Origin: Prevotellaceae bacterium KH2P17
GTDB lineage: Bacteria > Bacteroidota > Bacteroidia > Bacteroidales > Bacteroidaceae
Direction of reading: 5' to 3'
NCBI GenBank assembly: GCA_900199655.1
Contig: FZRE01000002.1
Location: forward strand, 186,001-250,000
Length of the DNA: 64,000 nucleotides
The notes beneath the pieces were generated by a model that made no database searches, was not told where the DNA came from, and saw only the letters and a list, made by a program, of their open reading frames with translations. The position numbers and the translations under genes are program-made. Below, piece after piece: positions 27,975 to 36,548 of the stretch. Positions within the stretch are counted from its first letter, which is position 1; every line of letters starts with the position of its first letter.

Positions 27975-29434
27975 GGGTTCCAGATGCTGCGCAGCGGCCA
28001 GGCCTGCAGCTCCATGCGCGTACCGGGCCGGTGGGCAAAGGTCTCTATGCCCGTTTGACCGTTGCCGGCATAGGTTAGGAGCGTAAAGACTTCCTTGCCG
28101 CGGTTGGCGAATATCTCGATGCTCGACCTGTCTACGTAGACATGAAGGCGCAGCTTGCCACCCTCGGGCTGTACCTCGGCCTTCGTTATGCGGCTGAACT
28201 TGGGTATCTCTACGTCGGCTGCATTGGTGCGGTCAATGAGCAGCGTGCGGGCATCGGTATCGTAGCTGACCACCGTCTTGTGGCCGTTGCCCTCGGCGAG
28301 GTAGAACCCGAAGGTGTTTGAACGTGAGGTATCGAAGGTTACATCCAGCTCGTACTGGTTGCTCTTGGGGGCAAACCCGGCTATCGGATGGGCTCCCACG
28401 GGCAGCTCAAGGCGCTTGCTGAAGAGCTTGCCGCGCAGCTGCTGCAGCGCTGGGAGCGGTGTCTGGGTGAGGCGGAGGCCCTCGCCTGCAAAGCTGGTAA
28501 GCCCGTAGAGGCGCGGCAGAGACCAGAAGCCTTTGCCCCAAGTGGATGGTGCCTGCTGCGCATAGTCCCACGTTGCCACCCATCCCAGTGTGATGGACTG
28601 ATGCAGAGTGTCGTCATAATCGCGCACAACCCGCGATGCGTAGTAGTCAAGACCTCTGTCCACGTAGAGCGGTTGCTGCGGGTGGCCGTCCATGAGGGTG
28701 AACTTGTGGCCGTCGAAATCGCCGATGAAGTACTGCTCCTGCGCCCAGTTAACCGATACCACCATCACCCAACGGCGGTTATTCCAGTTGCCATTAACGG
28801 GCACCTGGAACAGGTCAGGACACTCCCACGACTTCTCCTGGTCGCCTGCAGGGCCGAAGTCGCTCTCCCAAGTCCAGTCTTTCAGGTTGGCGGAGGAGTA
28901 GAATTTCACCTTCTTCTCCAGTGCCTTGGCCACCACCATTACCCATCGGCGGGTTTGCTCATGCCAGAAAACGGTGGGATCGCGGAACTCCGTGCTCCAA
29001 AGGTCTATCACCGGGTTCTTGTCGAAGTGGCTGAAGTGCACGCCGTCGTGGCTGAATGCCAGTCCCTGTGCCTGCTTCTTGGAGTCTTTCTCGTAAACGG
29101 TCATGGCCGCCACCCATGCTTCCGGACCCCATCCGGCGGTGTTGTGCTTGTCTATCAGCACGGAACCGGTAAAGTTGGAGATGCCCGGCGGCGTGTCTTC
29201 CATCACGTTGGGCGACACTTCGCGGTAGTGAACCAGGTCGGTCGAAACGGTCTTTCCCCACCAGAAGAGGTGGTACTGGCCCTTGTAGTAGGTAAGTCCG
29301 CAGGGGTCGCCTATCCATCCCCGGGCCGGACTAAAGTGGTACTGCGGGCGGTAAGGCTCGTTGTAAGGCTGTGCCTGCATGGTAGCGGCGCAGGCGGAGA
29401 ATAACAGTGCTAAGGTTAGTTGTTTGATTTTCAT
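27971..29434 (-). CDS. GH32 fructan hydrolase (exo-fructosidase type)
   Basis: 487 residues with signal peptide MKIKQLTLALLFSACAATMQ then AQ; no lipobox cysteine at the cleavage site, so probably periplasmic. GH32 catalytic triad: GWIGDPCG (nucleophile Asp43), EFRDP (Asp152) and WECPDLF (acid/base Glu204). The C-terminal beta-sandwich shows LRLHVYVDRSSIEIFANRGK, a signature of fructosidases and invertases. It likely releases fructose from imported fructo-oligosaccharides. It is 13 nt downstream of another GH32 gene in the second fructan operon. Confidence 0.93.
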   Translation of the reverse strand: MKIKQLTLALLFSACAATMQAQPYNEPYRPQYHFSPARGWIGDPCGLTYYKGQYHLFWWGKTVSTDLVHYREVSPNVMEDTPPGISNFTGSVLIDKHNTAGWGPEAWVAAMTVYEKDSKKQAQGLAFSHDGVHFSHFDKNPVIDLWSTEFRDPTVFWHEQTRRWVMVVAKALEKKVKFYSSANLKDWTWESDFGPAGDQEKSWECPDLFQVPVNGNWNNRRWVMVVSVNWAQEQYFIGDFDGHKFTLMDGHPQQPLYVDRGLDYYASRVVRDYDDTLHQSITLGWVATWDYAQQAPSTWGKGFWSLPRLYGLTSFAGEGLRLTQTPLPALQQLRGKLFSKRLELPVGAHPIAGFAPKSNQYELDVTFDTSRSNTFGFYLAEGNGHKTVVSYDTDARTLLIDRTNAADVEIPKFSRITKAEVQPEGGKLRLHVYVDRSSIEIFANRGKEVFTLLTYAGNGQTGIETFAHRPGTRMELQAWPLRSIWNP

Positions 29435-29447
29435 CGTTATGTGTTGT

Positions 29448-31454
29448 TTAGAAGTTAGTCCGTACGGGAGCCGGCATCAGGTCGTAGACGGTGGCCGAGG
29501 CCGTTGTCAGCGGCCCGGAGGCAAACAGCTCGGCCTGCGTGCTGTGCTCGGAGGCCGTGAAGATGCGCGTGGTAAAGGCATCCTCGCCGTTGATGAAGCC
29601 CTCAACGACCGACCCGTCTACATAGAGCCGCAGCTCCAGAGGCCTGCCCGGGGCAACGCGGTAGGCATCCTTGCGTACGGTGTTGGGGATGCCTTGGCGC
29701 AGCGAGGCGTGCGTCTGGTCGATTACAAGCTCATGACTGCGCTGGTCGAAGTAGATGCGCGTGAACTCTGATGCGTCGGGGTTCTTGCACAGAGTGATGC
29801 CGAAAGCCTCCTTGCCCTTTGGATTGAACGTGGCAACTATTTCCTTCTGCCAGCCCTGCTTGCTGATAACGAGCGGCTGCGAGAGGGCGGTCTGCTTAAA
29901 ATAATGGCTGTCCGTGCGCAGCGACTGCAACCCGTCGTAAGGCTGCTGGCAGATTTTACGACCGTTGAAGGTCCACTGCCGCGGGATGGAATACAAGTGG
30001 GCCCAGCCGTTCTCGCGGTTGGCAGAGGGGCTGATTTCATCGGGTATGATGGCTATGGCAATGGTTCTGCCCTCGGGAGTGGTGCAAACGGAGGGCGAGA
30101 GCAGGCGGTTAACGACCTCAAGGTTTTGGGGCAAGGCGTTGTCGGGCATGAACTTTTCATGCCGGAACTGCCCTGTCCAGTACTGGGTGCGGGCAGGCAA
30201 GCCCCGCTCAGGTACCCTGTTCACGCTCAGAATCCACTTCTTGCCCATGCGGAGGAATACGGGCATCTCCCAGAAACGGCCCGAGTGATCGCGCTGTGGA
30301 TTGCCCTCAAAGAGCAACCCGACGTACTGCCAGCGCTTCAGGTCGGCCGACTGGTAGAGCAACAAGGTGCCGTGAGGCGTGCCGGGGCTGTCGATGCCGA
30401 ACCCTACTATCATGTACCAGCTGTCCTGATGGCGGAAAACGTAGGGGTCGCGCATGTCGGTACGGGAGTACGCCTGCGGCCTGTCGGCTATCACGGGGTT
30501 GTGTTCGTACTTGCGCCAGCATGTGAGCAACGAGTCAAGCGGGAAGGCCAGGCCTATTGAGTGGGGCATGGCGCCGCCTGTATAGATAATGGCAGGAATG
30601 CCGTTGCCATCAATCACGGCGTGTCCTGACCAGATGCCGTCGCGGTCGTAGGGCTCCGAAGGCTTCAAGGCTGGCACCTCCTCGGTCCAGTGAACTAAGT
30701 CGGGAGAGGAGAAATGGCCCCAGTTGATTTGGCGGAGCAGGATGTTGGAGGCGTTTTTCTGGTTGAAGATGTGGTACCGGCCGTTAAAATAAAGCAGTCC
30801 GTGGGTCTCGTTTGTCCAGTTTGCTGCTGGCAACAGATGGTAGCGCGGACGGCTGAAAGCATAGTCGAAGTGGCTCTCCGGCACGGCCAGCCGTGGCTTT
30901 TGCTGCAGCCGGCGACCAACGTCAGCATGCAGGATAACGGCCTCCACGGGCTCGCGGTTGGCCTTCACGCCGTCTATGAGGCCGTTGATGACGTTGAGAT
31001 CGTAGCCCCATCCGCGCCTTGACGTAAAGTCCTTGCCTGCCCGGATGGTAAGAGAGTCGTGCTGCGAGAGCTCCTCCCACGCCGTTGCCTGCAGGCTCCG
31101 CCCGTTCAGGAGCACGTCATGGCCATCCATGTCAATCACTACATGCAGCCAGCTAAAGCAGTTCACGCTGCCTGCAAGGGGCCTGTAGCCTTGCCGGCTG
31201 CCAAGCAGAAGCCGCCCGAAGCGGTCTACGCAAACGGCTACATGCCGCCCCTGGCGGTCACGGATGCCGAGTAAAGCGGCCGTATCGGTAGGAAACGACT
31301 CGAGTGCAAACCAGCCTGAGACCGACGACAGGCCTCCCGCCACCCGCTGCTCGGTCCAGATGGAATAGCCGTTGGTGCGCAGCTGTGCCGCCGAAGGCAA
31401 CAACACGGCCGCAAACAAGACTGCCGAAAGGATTGTTTTCATTGATATTTTCAT
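29448..31454 (-). CDS. GH32-like protein with N-terminal beta-sandwich and unusual active-site motif
   Basis: 668 residues from MKISMKTILSAVLFAAVLLP at 31454. The frame extends to 31520 but runs through a terminator-like hairpin. The signal peptide ends SAAQ. Residues about 30-185 form a concanavalin-like sandwich (VSGWFALESFPTD, WLHVVIDMDG). The GH32 domain follows, but the usual WMNDPNG is NWTNETHG, putting Glu216 at the nucleophile position. MRDPYVF (Asp336) is kept, and the acid/base motif is WEMPVF (Glu396) rather than EC. The C-terminal sandwich has LELRLYVDGSVVEGFING. It is probably a periplasmic fructan-active enzyme of an atypical subgroup, or a non-hydrolytic relative. It is first in the operon with the next GH32. 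Confidence 0.85.
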   Translation of the reverse strand: MKISMKTILSAVLFAAVLLPSAAQLRTNGYSIWTEQRVAGGLSSVSGWFALESFPTDTAALLGIRDRQGRHVAVCVDRFGRLLLGSRQGYRPLAGSVNCFSWLHVVIDMDGHDVLLNGRSLQATAWEELSQHDSLTIRAGKDFTSRRGWGYDLNVINGLIDGVKANREPVEAVILHADVGRRLQQKPRLAVPESHFDYAFSRPRYHLLPAANWTNETHGLLYFNGRYHIFNQKNASNILLRQINWGHFSSPDLVHWTEEVPALKPSEPYDRDGIWSGHAVIDGNGIPAIIYTGGAMPHSIGLAFPLDSLLTCWRKYEHNPVIADRPQAYSRTDMRDPYVFRHQDSWYMIVGFGIDSPGTPHGTLLLYQSADLKRWQYVGLLFEGNPQRDHSGRFWEMPVFLRMGKKWILSVNRVPERGLPARTQYWTGQFRHEKFMPDNALPQNLEVVNRLLSPSVCTTPEGRTIAIAIIPDEISPSANRENGWAHLYSIPRQWTFNGRKICQQPYDGLQSLRTDSHYFKQTALSQPLVISKQGWQKEIVATFNPKGKEAFGITLCKNPDASEFTRIYFDQRSHELVIDQTHASLRQGIPNTVRKDAYRVAPGRPLELRLYVDGSVVEGFINGEDAFTTRIFTASEHSTQAELFASGPLTTASATVYDLMPAPVRTNF

Positions 31455-31478
31455 TTTCCATCCATGTTTCCGTTCATT

Positions 31479-31517
31479 AAAAAAGACCTCCGGAAGCCAC
31501 GTTCCGGAGGCTTTTTT
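31479..31517 (-). terminator. Terminator-like hairpin in the leader of the GH32 operon
   Basis: Stem CCTCCGGAA / TTCCGGAGG with a 6-nt loop and a T6 run on both strands. It sits between the promoter element (31627-31634) and the start codon (31454) of the minus-strand GH32 operon, with no gene upstream to terminate, so it could act as an attenuator. Confidence 0.75.
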
Positions 31518-31626
31518 CATCCTGATTCTACATTTCTATCATACTACCTACAGGCTAATCCTACTGAAGAAAGTCAGTTTACCGATACTTGGTATCTATC
31601 ATTGCTTAGTTTGTTTTTATTGTCTG

Positions 31627-31634
31627 CAAAGGTA
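31627..31634 (-). promoter_or_regulatory. Promoter -7 element of the GH32-GH32 operon
   Basis: TACCTTTG on the minus strand. It implies a leader of about 165 nt before the start codon at 31454. Confidence 0.6.
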
Positions 31635-31719
31635 GGAAATAGCGAAACGCAGGGCTGTCATTTTTGTTTCCGATGATGAGAAAAATGTTGCAAGGGCGCA
31701 GAAAATCCAAAAAAATAAC

Positions 31720-31727
31720 TATATTTG
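31720..31727 (+). promoter_or_regulatory. Promoter -7 element of HTCS2
   Basis: TATATTTG on the plus strand, 88 bp before the HTCS2 ATG. Confidence 0.6.
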
Positions 31728-31815
31728 CCACCAAACAAACGGGCGCACGGCACCCCAACCCTTGCGGAAAACCAACTGCGCGGCCCGTTTCTGCTTAAAC
31801 TAACATACCTGACTC

Positions 31816-34548
31816 ATGAAAAATATAACCTACCTTCTGCTCCTTCTGCTCACTGCAGCAGCGTGTACGCCTGCCGACCGAAAGTTAGTTATCGGCGTGT
31901 CGCAGTGCAGTGAGGACATCTGGCGCGAGAAACAGAACAGAGAACTCAAGACAGGACAATACTTGTACGACAACGTGAAGCTGCGGTTTGCATCGGCCCG
32001 GGACAACGACCAGAAACAAGTTGAGCAGATAAACCGCTTCATCGACGAACCGGTTGACCTGCTCATCGTCTCTCCCAACCAGGTTAACACCATCTCGACC
32101 GTCATCGACAAGGCCTACGCCCGCGGCATTCCCGTCATCCTCTTCGACCGTAAGACCGACTCGAAGAACTACACCGCCTTCATGGGAGCTGACAACTTCG
32201 AGATTGGCAAGACCATGGGAACCCTCATTGCCAACACCCTCAACGGCCGTGGTAAGGTGGTTGAAATCATGGGACTCAAAGGTTCATCGCCCGCCATCGA
32301 GCGCCATCGCGGCTTTGCCGAGGCCCTACAGCGCTATCCGGGCATAACACTTATTACCTCGGAGCAGGGCGACTGGACCGAACAGAGCGGTGAGCAGGCC
32401 ATGCGGAAGGTGCTGGACGAGGCGTCCGACGTGGATGTAGTCTTCGGTCAGAACGACCGGCTGGCCATGGGAGCACGACGAACGGTGCAGGCCGAGCTGC
32501 CGGACAGGGCCGTAAGATACTTCGGCGTAGACGGCCTGCCGGGTAAAGACGGCGGCATCGTAGCGGTGAAGAACGGCCTCATGACGGCCACCTACATCTA
32601 CCCCACGCACGGAACGGAACTCATGCAGCTGGCCATGAACATCCTCGAACGCAAGCCCTACCGGCGCGAGAACCGCCTGCAGTCGGCCATCGTAACCAAG
32701 AACAACGCCGACGTACTGCTCATGCAGTACACCGAACTGGAGAAGCAGAGCCGCAACATCGACCTCCTGCACCGGCAGGTAGACACCTATTTCGACCGTC
32801 TGAACAGTCAGAAGACCACCATCGCCATGGCTGTGGCGCTCATCCTGATACTCATCTTCAGCGCCATCATGCTGTACCGAACCACGCTCATGAAGTCTCG
32901 GCTCAACGACGAGCTGCTGCATCGCAACGACGAACTGCAGCGGCTGTCGCACGAAATCGAAGAGATGACGCAGGCGCAGCTCACCTTCTTCACCAACGTA
33001 AGCCACGAGTTGCGCACGCCTCTTACCCTCATAGCCGACCCGGTGCAGCGACTGGCCGCCGACGCCACCATCACCGGCGAGCGCCATGAGCTGCTCTCGC
33101 TGGCTTCACGCAACGTGGGCGTGCTCATGCAACTGGTGAACGACATCCTCGACTTCCGCAAAGTGCAGAACGGCAAGATGTCGCTCCGACTCTCGCACTT
33201 CAGCCTCAGCGAAGCCATAACGGCCTGGACGCGCGACTTTACCGCCGCGGCAGCACGCCACGACATCACCCTCACGCTGCACACCGACCCCGAAACGGAC
33301 TACAGCATCACTGCCGACAGGGACAAACTGATGCGTGTTTTCGGCAATCTCATGAGCAACGCGCTCAAATACACGCCCGCAGGGGGCAAGATAGACGTAA
33401 CCACCGGGCGCACCGACGACGGGCAGCTGCGCTTCAGCGTGAGCGATACGGGCATGGGGATTGATGCCGACGAACTGCCCAAGGTATTCGAGCGCTTCTT
33501 CCAGACCCGCCACTCAACGGGCGGAACAGGCATCGGCCTGGCGCTTGTCAAGGCCTTTACCGAGCTGCACCACGGGCAGGTGACGGTGCAGAGCGAGAAA
33601 GGCCAGGGCACCGCATTTACCGTTACGCTGCCTGTAACGCAGCAAGGCGCCCTCGCGGAGGATGCAGCGGAGGCGGCAAGTGCTCCGTTCACCGCCCCCG
33701 CAGAGGCCGAACCAACAACCCTAACGGCCGCTTTTGCTGCCTTGAATGATGAAACCGAAGGAAAGGAAACGGTGCTCGTAATAGACGACAACGCCGATGT
33801 GCGCGCCTACGTGCGCTCGGTTCTGGGCGGAAAATATACCGTTACCGAGGCCGACAACGGCCGCGCAGGACTGGAAACTGCCCGCCGCGAGGTGCCCGAC
33901 CTGGTGGTGTGCGACGTCATGATGCCCGTAATGGACGGACTGGAGTTTACGAACGAGCTGAAGAACGATACCGCCACGAGCCACATACCGGTAGTGCTGC
34001 TCACGGCGCGAACCCTCGACGACCAGCGCATAGAGGGCTACCAGCAGGGGGCCGACGCATATATCACCAAGCCGTTTACGGCCAAGGTGCTCATGGCTCG
34101 CGTCGAGAACCTGCTCCGCACACGCCAGAATCTGCGCCGCCTCTACGCCTCACAGTCGGTTGCCAGTACGCCGCAAACACCCGCTGACGCAGCATCGGCA
34201 GCCGCTGACGGGTTTGTTGCCAACAGCCGCGACCAGGCTTTCATCGCCCGGCTGCGGCAAGTCATACAGCAAAACATGACCGATTCCGACCTCAACGTAG
34301 AGAAGATAGGCTCCGAGATAGGCCTGGGGCGCGTGCAACTGTACCGCAAGGTGAAGGCCCTCACAGGCTCTTCGCCCGTAGAACTGCTGCGCACGGCGCG
34401 CCTGCAACGTGCCCGCACGCTCATACTAACCACCGACAAAACCATCTCCGAGATAGCTTACGAGGTGGGGTTCACCGCCCCTTCGTACTTTGCCAAGTGC
34501 TTCAAGGACGAGTTCGGGATGGCTCCGGGAGAGGTGAGGCAGGAATAA
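31816..34548 (+). CDS. Hybrid two-component sensor (HTCS) with fructose-type sensor domain, second copy
   Basis: 910 residues. Signal with lipobox-like TAAAC is followed by a LacI/RbsB-type periplasmic-binding domain at about 23-310 (LVIGVSQCSEDIWREKQN, IPVILFDRKTDSKNY). One membrane helix lies at about 337-355. Histidine kinase has H box FFTNVSHELRTP, SNALKYTPAGG and GTGIGLALVK. The receiver has VIDDNADVRAYVRSVL and CDVMMPVMDG. The AraC HTH ends MAPGEVRQE. It is similar to HTCS1 along the full length, including SQCS near the sensor start. It diverges from the two GH32 genes at 27971-31454 and probably controls them. Its last 18 codons are copied at 45172, beyond the arabinan cassette. Confidence 0.95.
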   Translation: MKNITYLLLLLLTAAACTPADRKLVIGVSQCSEDIWREKQNRELKTGQYLYDNVKLRFASARDNDQKQVEQINRFIDEPVDLLIVSPNQVNTISTVIDKAYARGIPVILFDRKTDSKNYTAFMGADNFEIGKTMGTLIANTLNGRGKVVEIMGLKGSSPAIERHRGFAEALQRYPGITLITSEQGDWTEQSGEQAMRKVLDEASDVDVVFGQNDRLAMGARRTVQAELPDRAVRYFGVDGLPGKDGGIVAVKNGLMTATYIYPTHGTELMQLAMNILERKPYRRENRLQSAIVTKNNADVLLMQYTELEKQSRNIDLLHRQVDTYFDRLNSQKTTIAMAVALILILIFSAIMLYRTTLMKSRLNDELLHRNDELQRLSHEIEEMTQAQLTFFTNVSHELRTPLTLIADPVQRLAADATITGERHELLSLASRNVGVLMQLVNDILDFRKVQNGKMSLRLSHFSLSEAITAWTRDFTAAAARHDITLTLHTDPETDYSITADRDKLMRVFGNLMSNALKYTPAGGKIDVTTGRTDDGQLRFSVSDTGMGIDADELPKVFERFFQTRHSTGGTGIGLALVKAFTELHHGQVTVQSEKGQGTAFTVTLPVTQQGALAEDAAEAASAPFTAPAEAEPTTLTAAFAALNDETEGKETVLVIDDNADVRAYVRSVLGGKYTVTEADNGRAGLETARREVPDLVVCDVMMPVMDGLEFTNELKNDTATSHIPVVLLTARTLDDQRIEGYQQGADAYITKPFTAKVLMARVENLLRTRQNLRRLYASQSVASTPQTPADAASAAADGFVANSRDQAFIARLRQVIQQNMTDSDLNVEKIGSEIGLGRVQLYRKVKALTGSSPVELLRTARLQRARTLILTTDKTISEIAYEVGFTAPSYFAKCFKDEFGMAPGEVRQE

Positions 34549-34699
34549 CGGCTTGTGCATACGTACAAGCGCCAGCCTTTCCTCACCTTGGAAAGGGGAG
34601 GTTAGGAGGGGATGATGGCAGCAGGAAATGCCCTGAAAAAGCCTCGTTCGTAAGCTGTTAGAAATCAACAGCTTACAAACCGCAAAGCAAAAGATGCCT

Positions 34700-34764
34700 T
34701 TCAAGAGGCTTGAAGGGCATCTCCAAGGGGGTAAAAGGTATCGTTCAAGGAGCTTGAAAGCCAT
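34700..34764. repeat. 22-bp palindrome array (TTCAAG family), 3 units
   Basis: Units start at 34700, 34722 (decayed: TCCAAGGGGG) and 34744. It is duplicated in the 412-bp repeat at 45379. Confidence 0.88.
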
Positions 34765-34791
34765 CTCTTACAGAGCAACTGCAAGCAGGCG

Positions 34792-34904
34792 CTACTTCAC
34801 GAGCGATGTAACAGGACTGCGTAAGCCCTTCATGCTCGTCACGAAAGCCTTGGCCGAACCGAAGCGCAGGAACAGGTCGAGCCGCACGGGCACGTGGTTC
34901 TTGT
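34792..34904 (-). pseudogene. 3' fragment of the DUF3108 gene
   Basis: About 37 codons ending GLRSPVTSLVK and a stop, the same as the end of the intact gene at 45471. The fragment is cut at 34904 where the arabinan cassette begins. It is the left-hand scar of the 412-bp duplication. Confidence 0.9.
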
Positions 34905-34921
34905 GCCTGCGGACGATGGTG

Positions 34922-36442
34922 TCAGCGCAGCGAAATGATGAATTGGGTAAAAGAGTGGGGCTCAAGCGGGAACTTTATCTTCCCATTTTTTATTTCAACA
35001 GCTTGTGAACGTGTCTTTACATTCTCCTCTGCAGGCGTATTCATGCTCTTGGTGGTCTTTCCGTTGACAATGCAGGCAGTGGCTTTTTTGCCCCAAATAT
35101 CATTCTGGTCGACCAGCGTAAGCGGCATGACTTGCTCTTTGTGGCGGTTGACTACATTGACTACGACGGTCTTTTTGTCAGGATTGAAGGCTGCAGAAGC
35201 GTCAACGTAGGGTTGGTCGGCATTGTCAATCTTGTAGACGGGTGTGCTGACCGAGAGACTCAGCGACTGTCCGAAGCAGTTGTTGGCAAACAGCTGTAAG
35301 GGATAGAATATGGTCTGGCGCCATGTTTTTTCGTTCGTTGTAGCAATCGGACCCAGCAGATTGACGATTTGAGCCATGTTCGTCATCCTCACTATGTCGG
35401 CGTGTCTGACGAAGGCGTTCAGGTAGGAAGCCACGCAGAGGGCGTCTTCCAGGTTGAACGTGTCGTGTGCTCCGCCATGCCCCTTGGTGTTATAGGAGGC
35501 ATTGTATTCATCGAATGCGATGTAGAGCGGATGGTGGAGCTTGTTCGAAATCTGTGCTTCGAGGATGAGTCCTTTGGTAACTTTAATCACATTGTCAGCA
35601 AAATCGGTTGACGCCATGTAGCGATAGTAGTCGTCGGTATTGTTGCTTACGTAGTTGTGCAGCGATATATAGTCGGCATGGTCACCCAAGGTGTTGATGA
35701 CGGTACGGTTCCAATTCACCCAGTCAGCTCCGTAGTTGCTGCATCCGGCGGCAATAAGTTTGATGTCCTTGTCAACCCATTTCATCACTTTTGCAGTTTC
35801 CAGTGCCGCCTTACTGTAGTCTTCAGCATTCTTGTGGCCTATCTGCCACGGCCCGTCTACTTCGTTTCCAAGTCCCCAGTAGATAATTTTATAAGGCTCC
35901 TTGTGCCCATTCCGGGCGCGCAGGTCGGAATAGTAGGTTCCGCCGTCGACGTTGCAGTACTCCACCCAGTTGTGAGCTTCTTCTGCAGTACCGGTTCCGA
36001 GGTTTACGCAGAAGTAGGGAATGACGCCTGCCTGATGGCACCAAGCCATGAATTCGTCGGTTCCGAAAGAGTTGTCTTCTCTTTTTCCCCATGCCAAGTC
36101 CATGCGTACCGGGCGCTTTTCCTTTGGCCCTATGCCATCCGTCCAGTGATAGCCGGATGCAAAATTGCCTCCAGGCCACCTTACAAGCGGTACGTTGAGT
36201 TCCCGTATTGCCTTGATGACATCGGTGCGGAAGCCGTTTGCATCGGATTCGGGCGATGCCGGGTCGTAGATTCCCTGATAGACACAACGCCCCAGATGTT
36301 CGGCAAAACTGCTGTACATCAGATTGTCTATTTGCCCTATTCGCCGTTCTACGTCAACTTTGATGACGGCTTCATTCTGGGCCATGCACAGCGTCAGCCC
36401 ATGAATGAGTACCATGGATAGGATTAATATTATTTTTTTCAT
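34922..36442 (-). CDS. GH51 alpha-L-arabinofuranosidase
   Basis: 506 residues from MKKIILILSMVLIHGLTLCM at 36442; the open frame reaches 36571 but would overlap GH43, and the chosen start gives a clean signal peptide (CMAQ). The family motif VRWPGGNFASGYHW is at about 87-100. Acid/base Glu194 lies in YWGLGNEVDGPWQ and nucleophile Glu312 in YIAFDEYNA (most members have DEWN). A C-terminal beta-sandwich follows. It removes arabinofuranose from arabinan or arabinoxylan oligosaccharides in the periplasm. It is last in the arabinan operon, 106 nt after GH43, and its stop lies only 17 nt from the cassette edge. Confidence 0.94.
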   Translation of the reverse strand: MKKIILILSMVLIHGLTLCMAQNEAVIKVDVERRIGQIDNLMYSSFAEHLGRCVYQGIYDPASPESDANGFRTDVIKAIRELNVPLVRWPGGNFASGYHWTDGIGPKEKRPVRMDLAWGKREDNSFGTDEFMAWCHQAGVIPYFCVNLGTGTAEEAHNWVEYCNVDGGTYYSDLRARNGHKEPYKIIYWGLGNEVDGPWQIGHKNAEDYSKAALETAKVMKWVDKDIKLIAAGCSNYGADWVNWNRTVINTLGDHADYISLHNYVSNNTDDYYRYMASTDFADNVIKVTKGLILEAQISNKLHHPLYIAFDEYNASYNTKGHGGAHDTFNLEDALCVASYLNAFVRHADIVRMTNMAQIVNLLGPIATTNEKTWRQTIFYPLQLFANNCFGQSLSLSVSTPVYKIDNADQPYVDASAAFNPDKKTVVVNVVNRHKEQVMPLTLVDQNDIWGKKATACIVNGKTTKSMNTPAEENVKTRSQAVEIKNGKIKFPLEPHSFTQFIISLR

Positions 36443-36548
36443 GCTATGATGCCAGTTATGGATGGTTGACGAGAAGGGCAAGGCAGCCTGCCGTTCAATG
36501 AATACTGTTGCCTCCTTGATGGTTCCGCCTTGCCCTCCTCCGCTTCGG

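Larger units (their letters stand above)
34493..34904. repeat. 412-bp direct repeat, left copy
   Basis: Aligns without gaps to 45172-45583 (constant offset 10,679) with 4 mismatches by eye. It spans the last codons of HTCS2, one GC-rich palindrome, one TTCAAG array and the final codons of the DUF3108 gene. Confidence 0.95.

Noticed and set aside
31464..31676. Short plus-strand frames between GH32 and HTCS2
   Set aside because: They overlap the leader hairpin and promoter region and show no recognisable protein.
34426..34764. Minus-strand frame of about 112 codons that recurs at 45102-45443
   Set aside because: The similarity comes from the 412-bp duplication. The frame reads through palindromes and antisense to the HTCS end, so it is not a duplicated gene.
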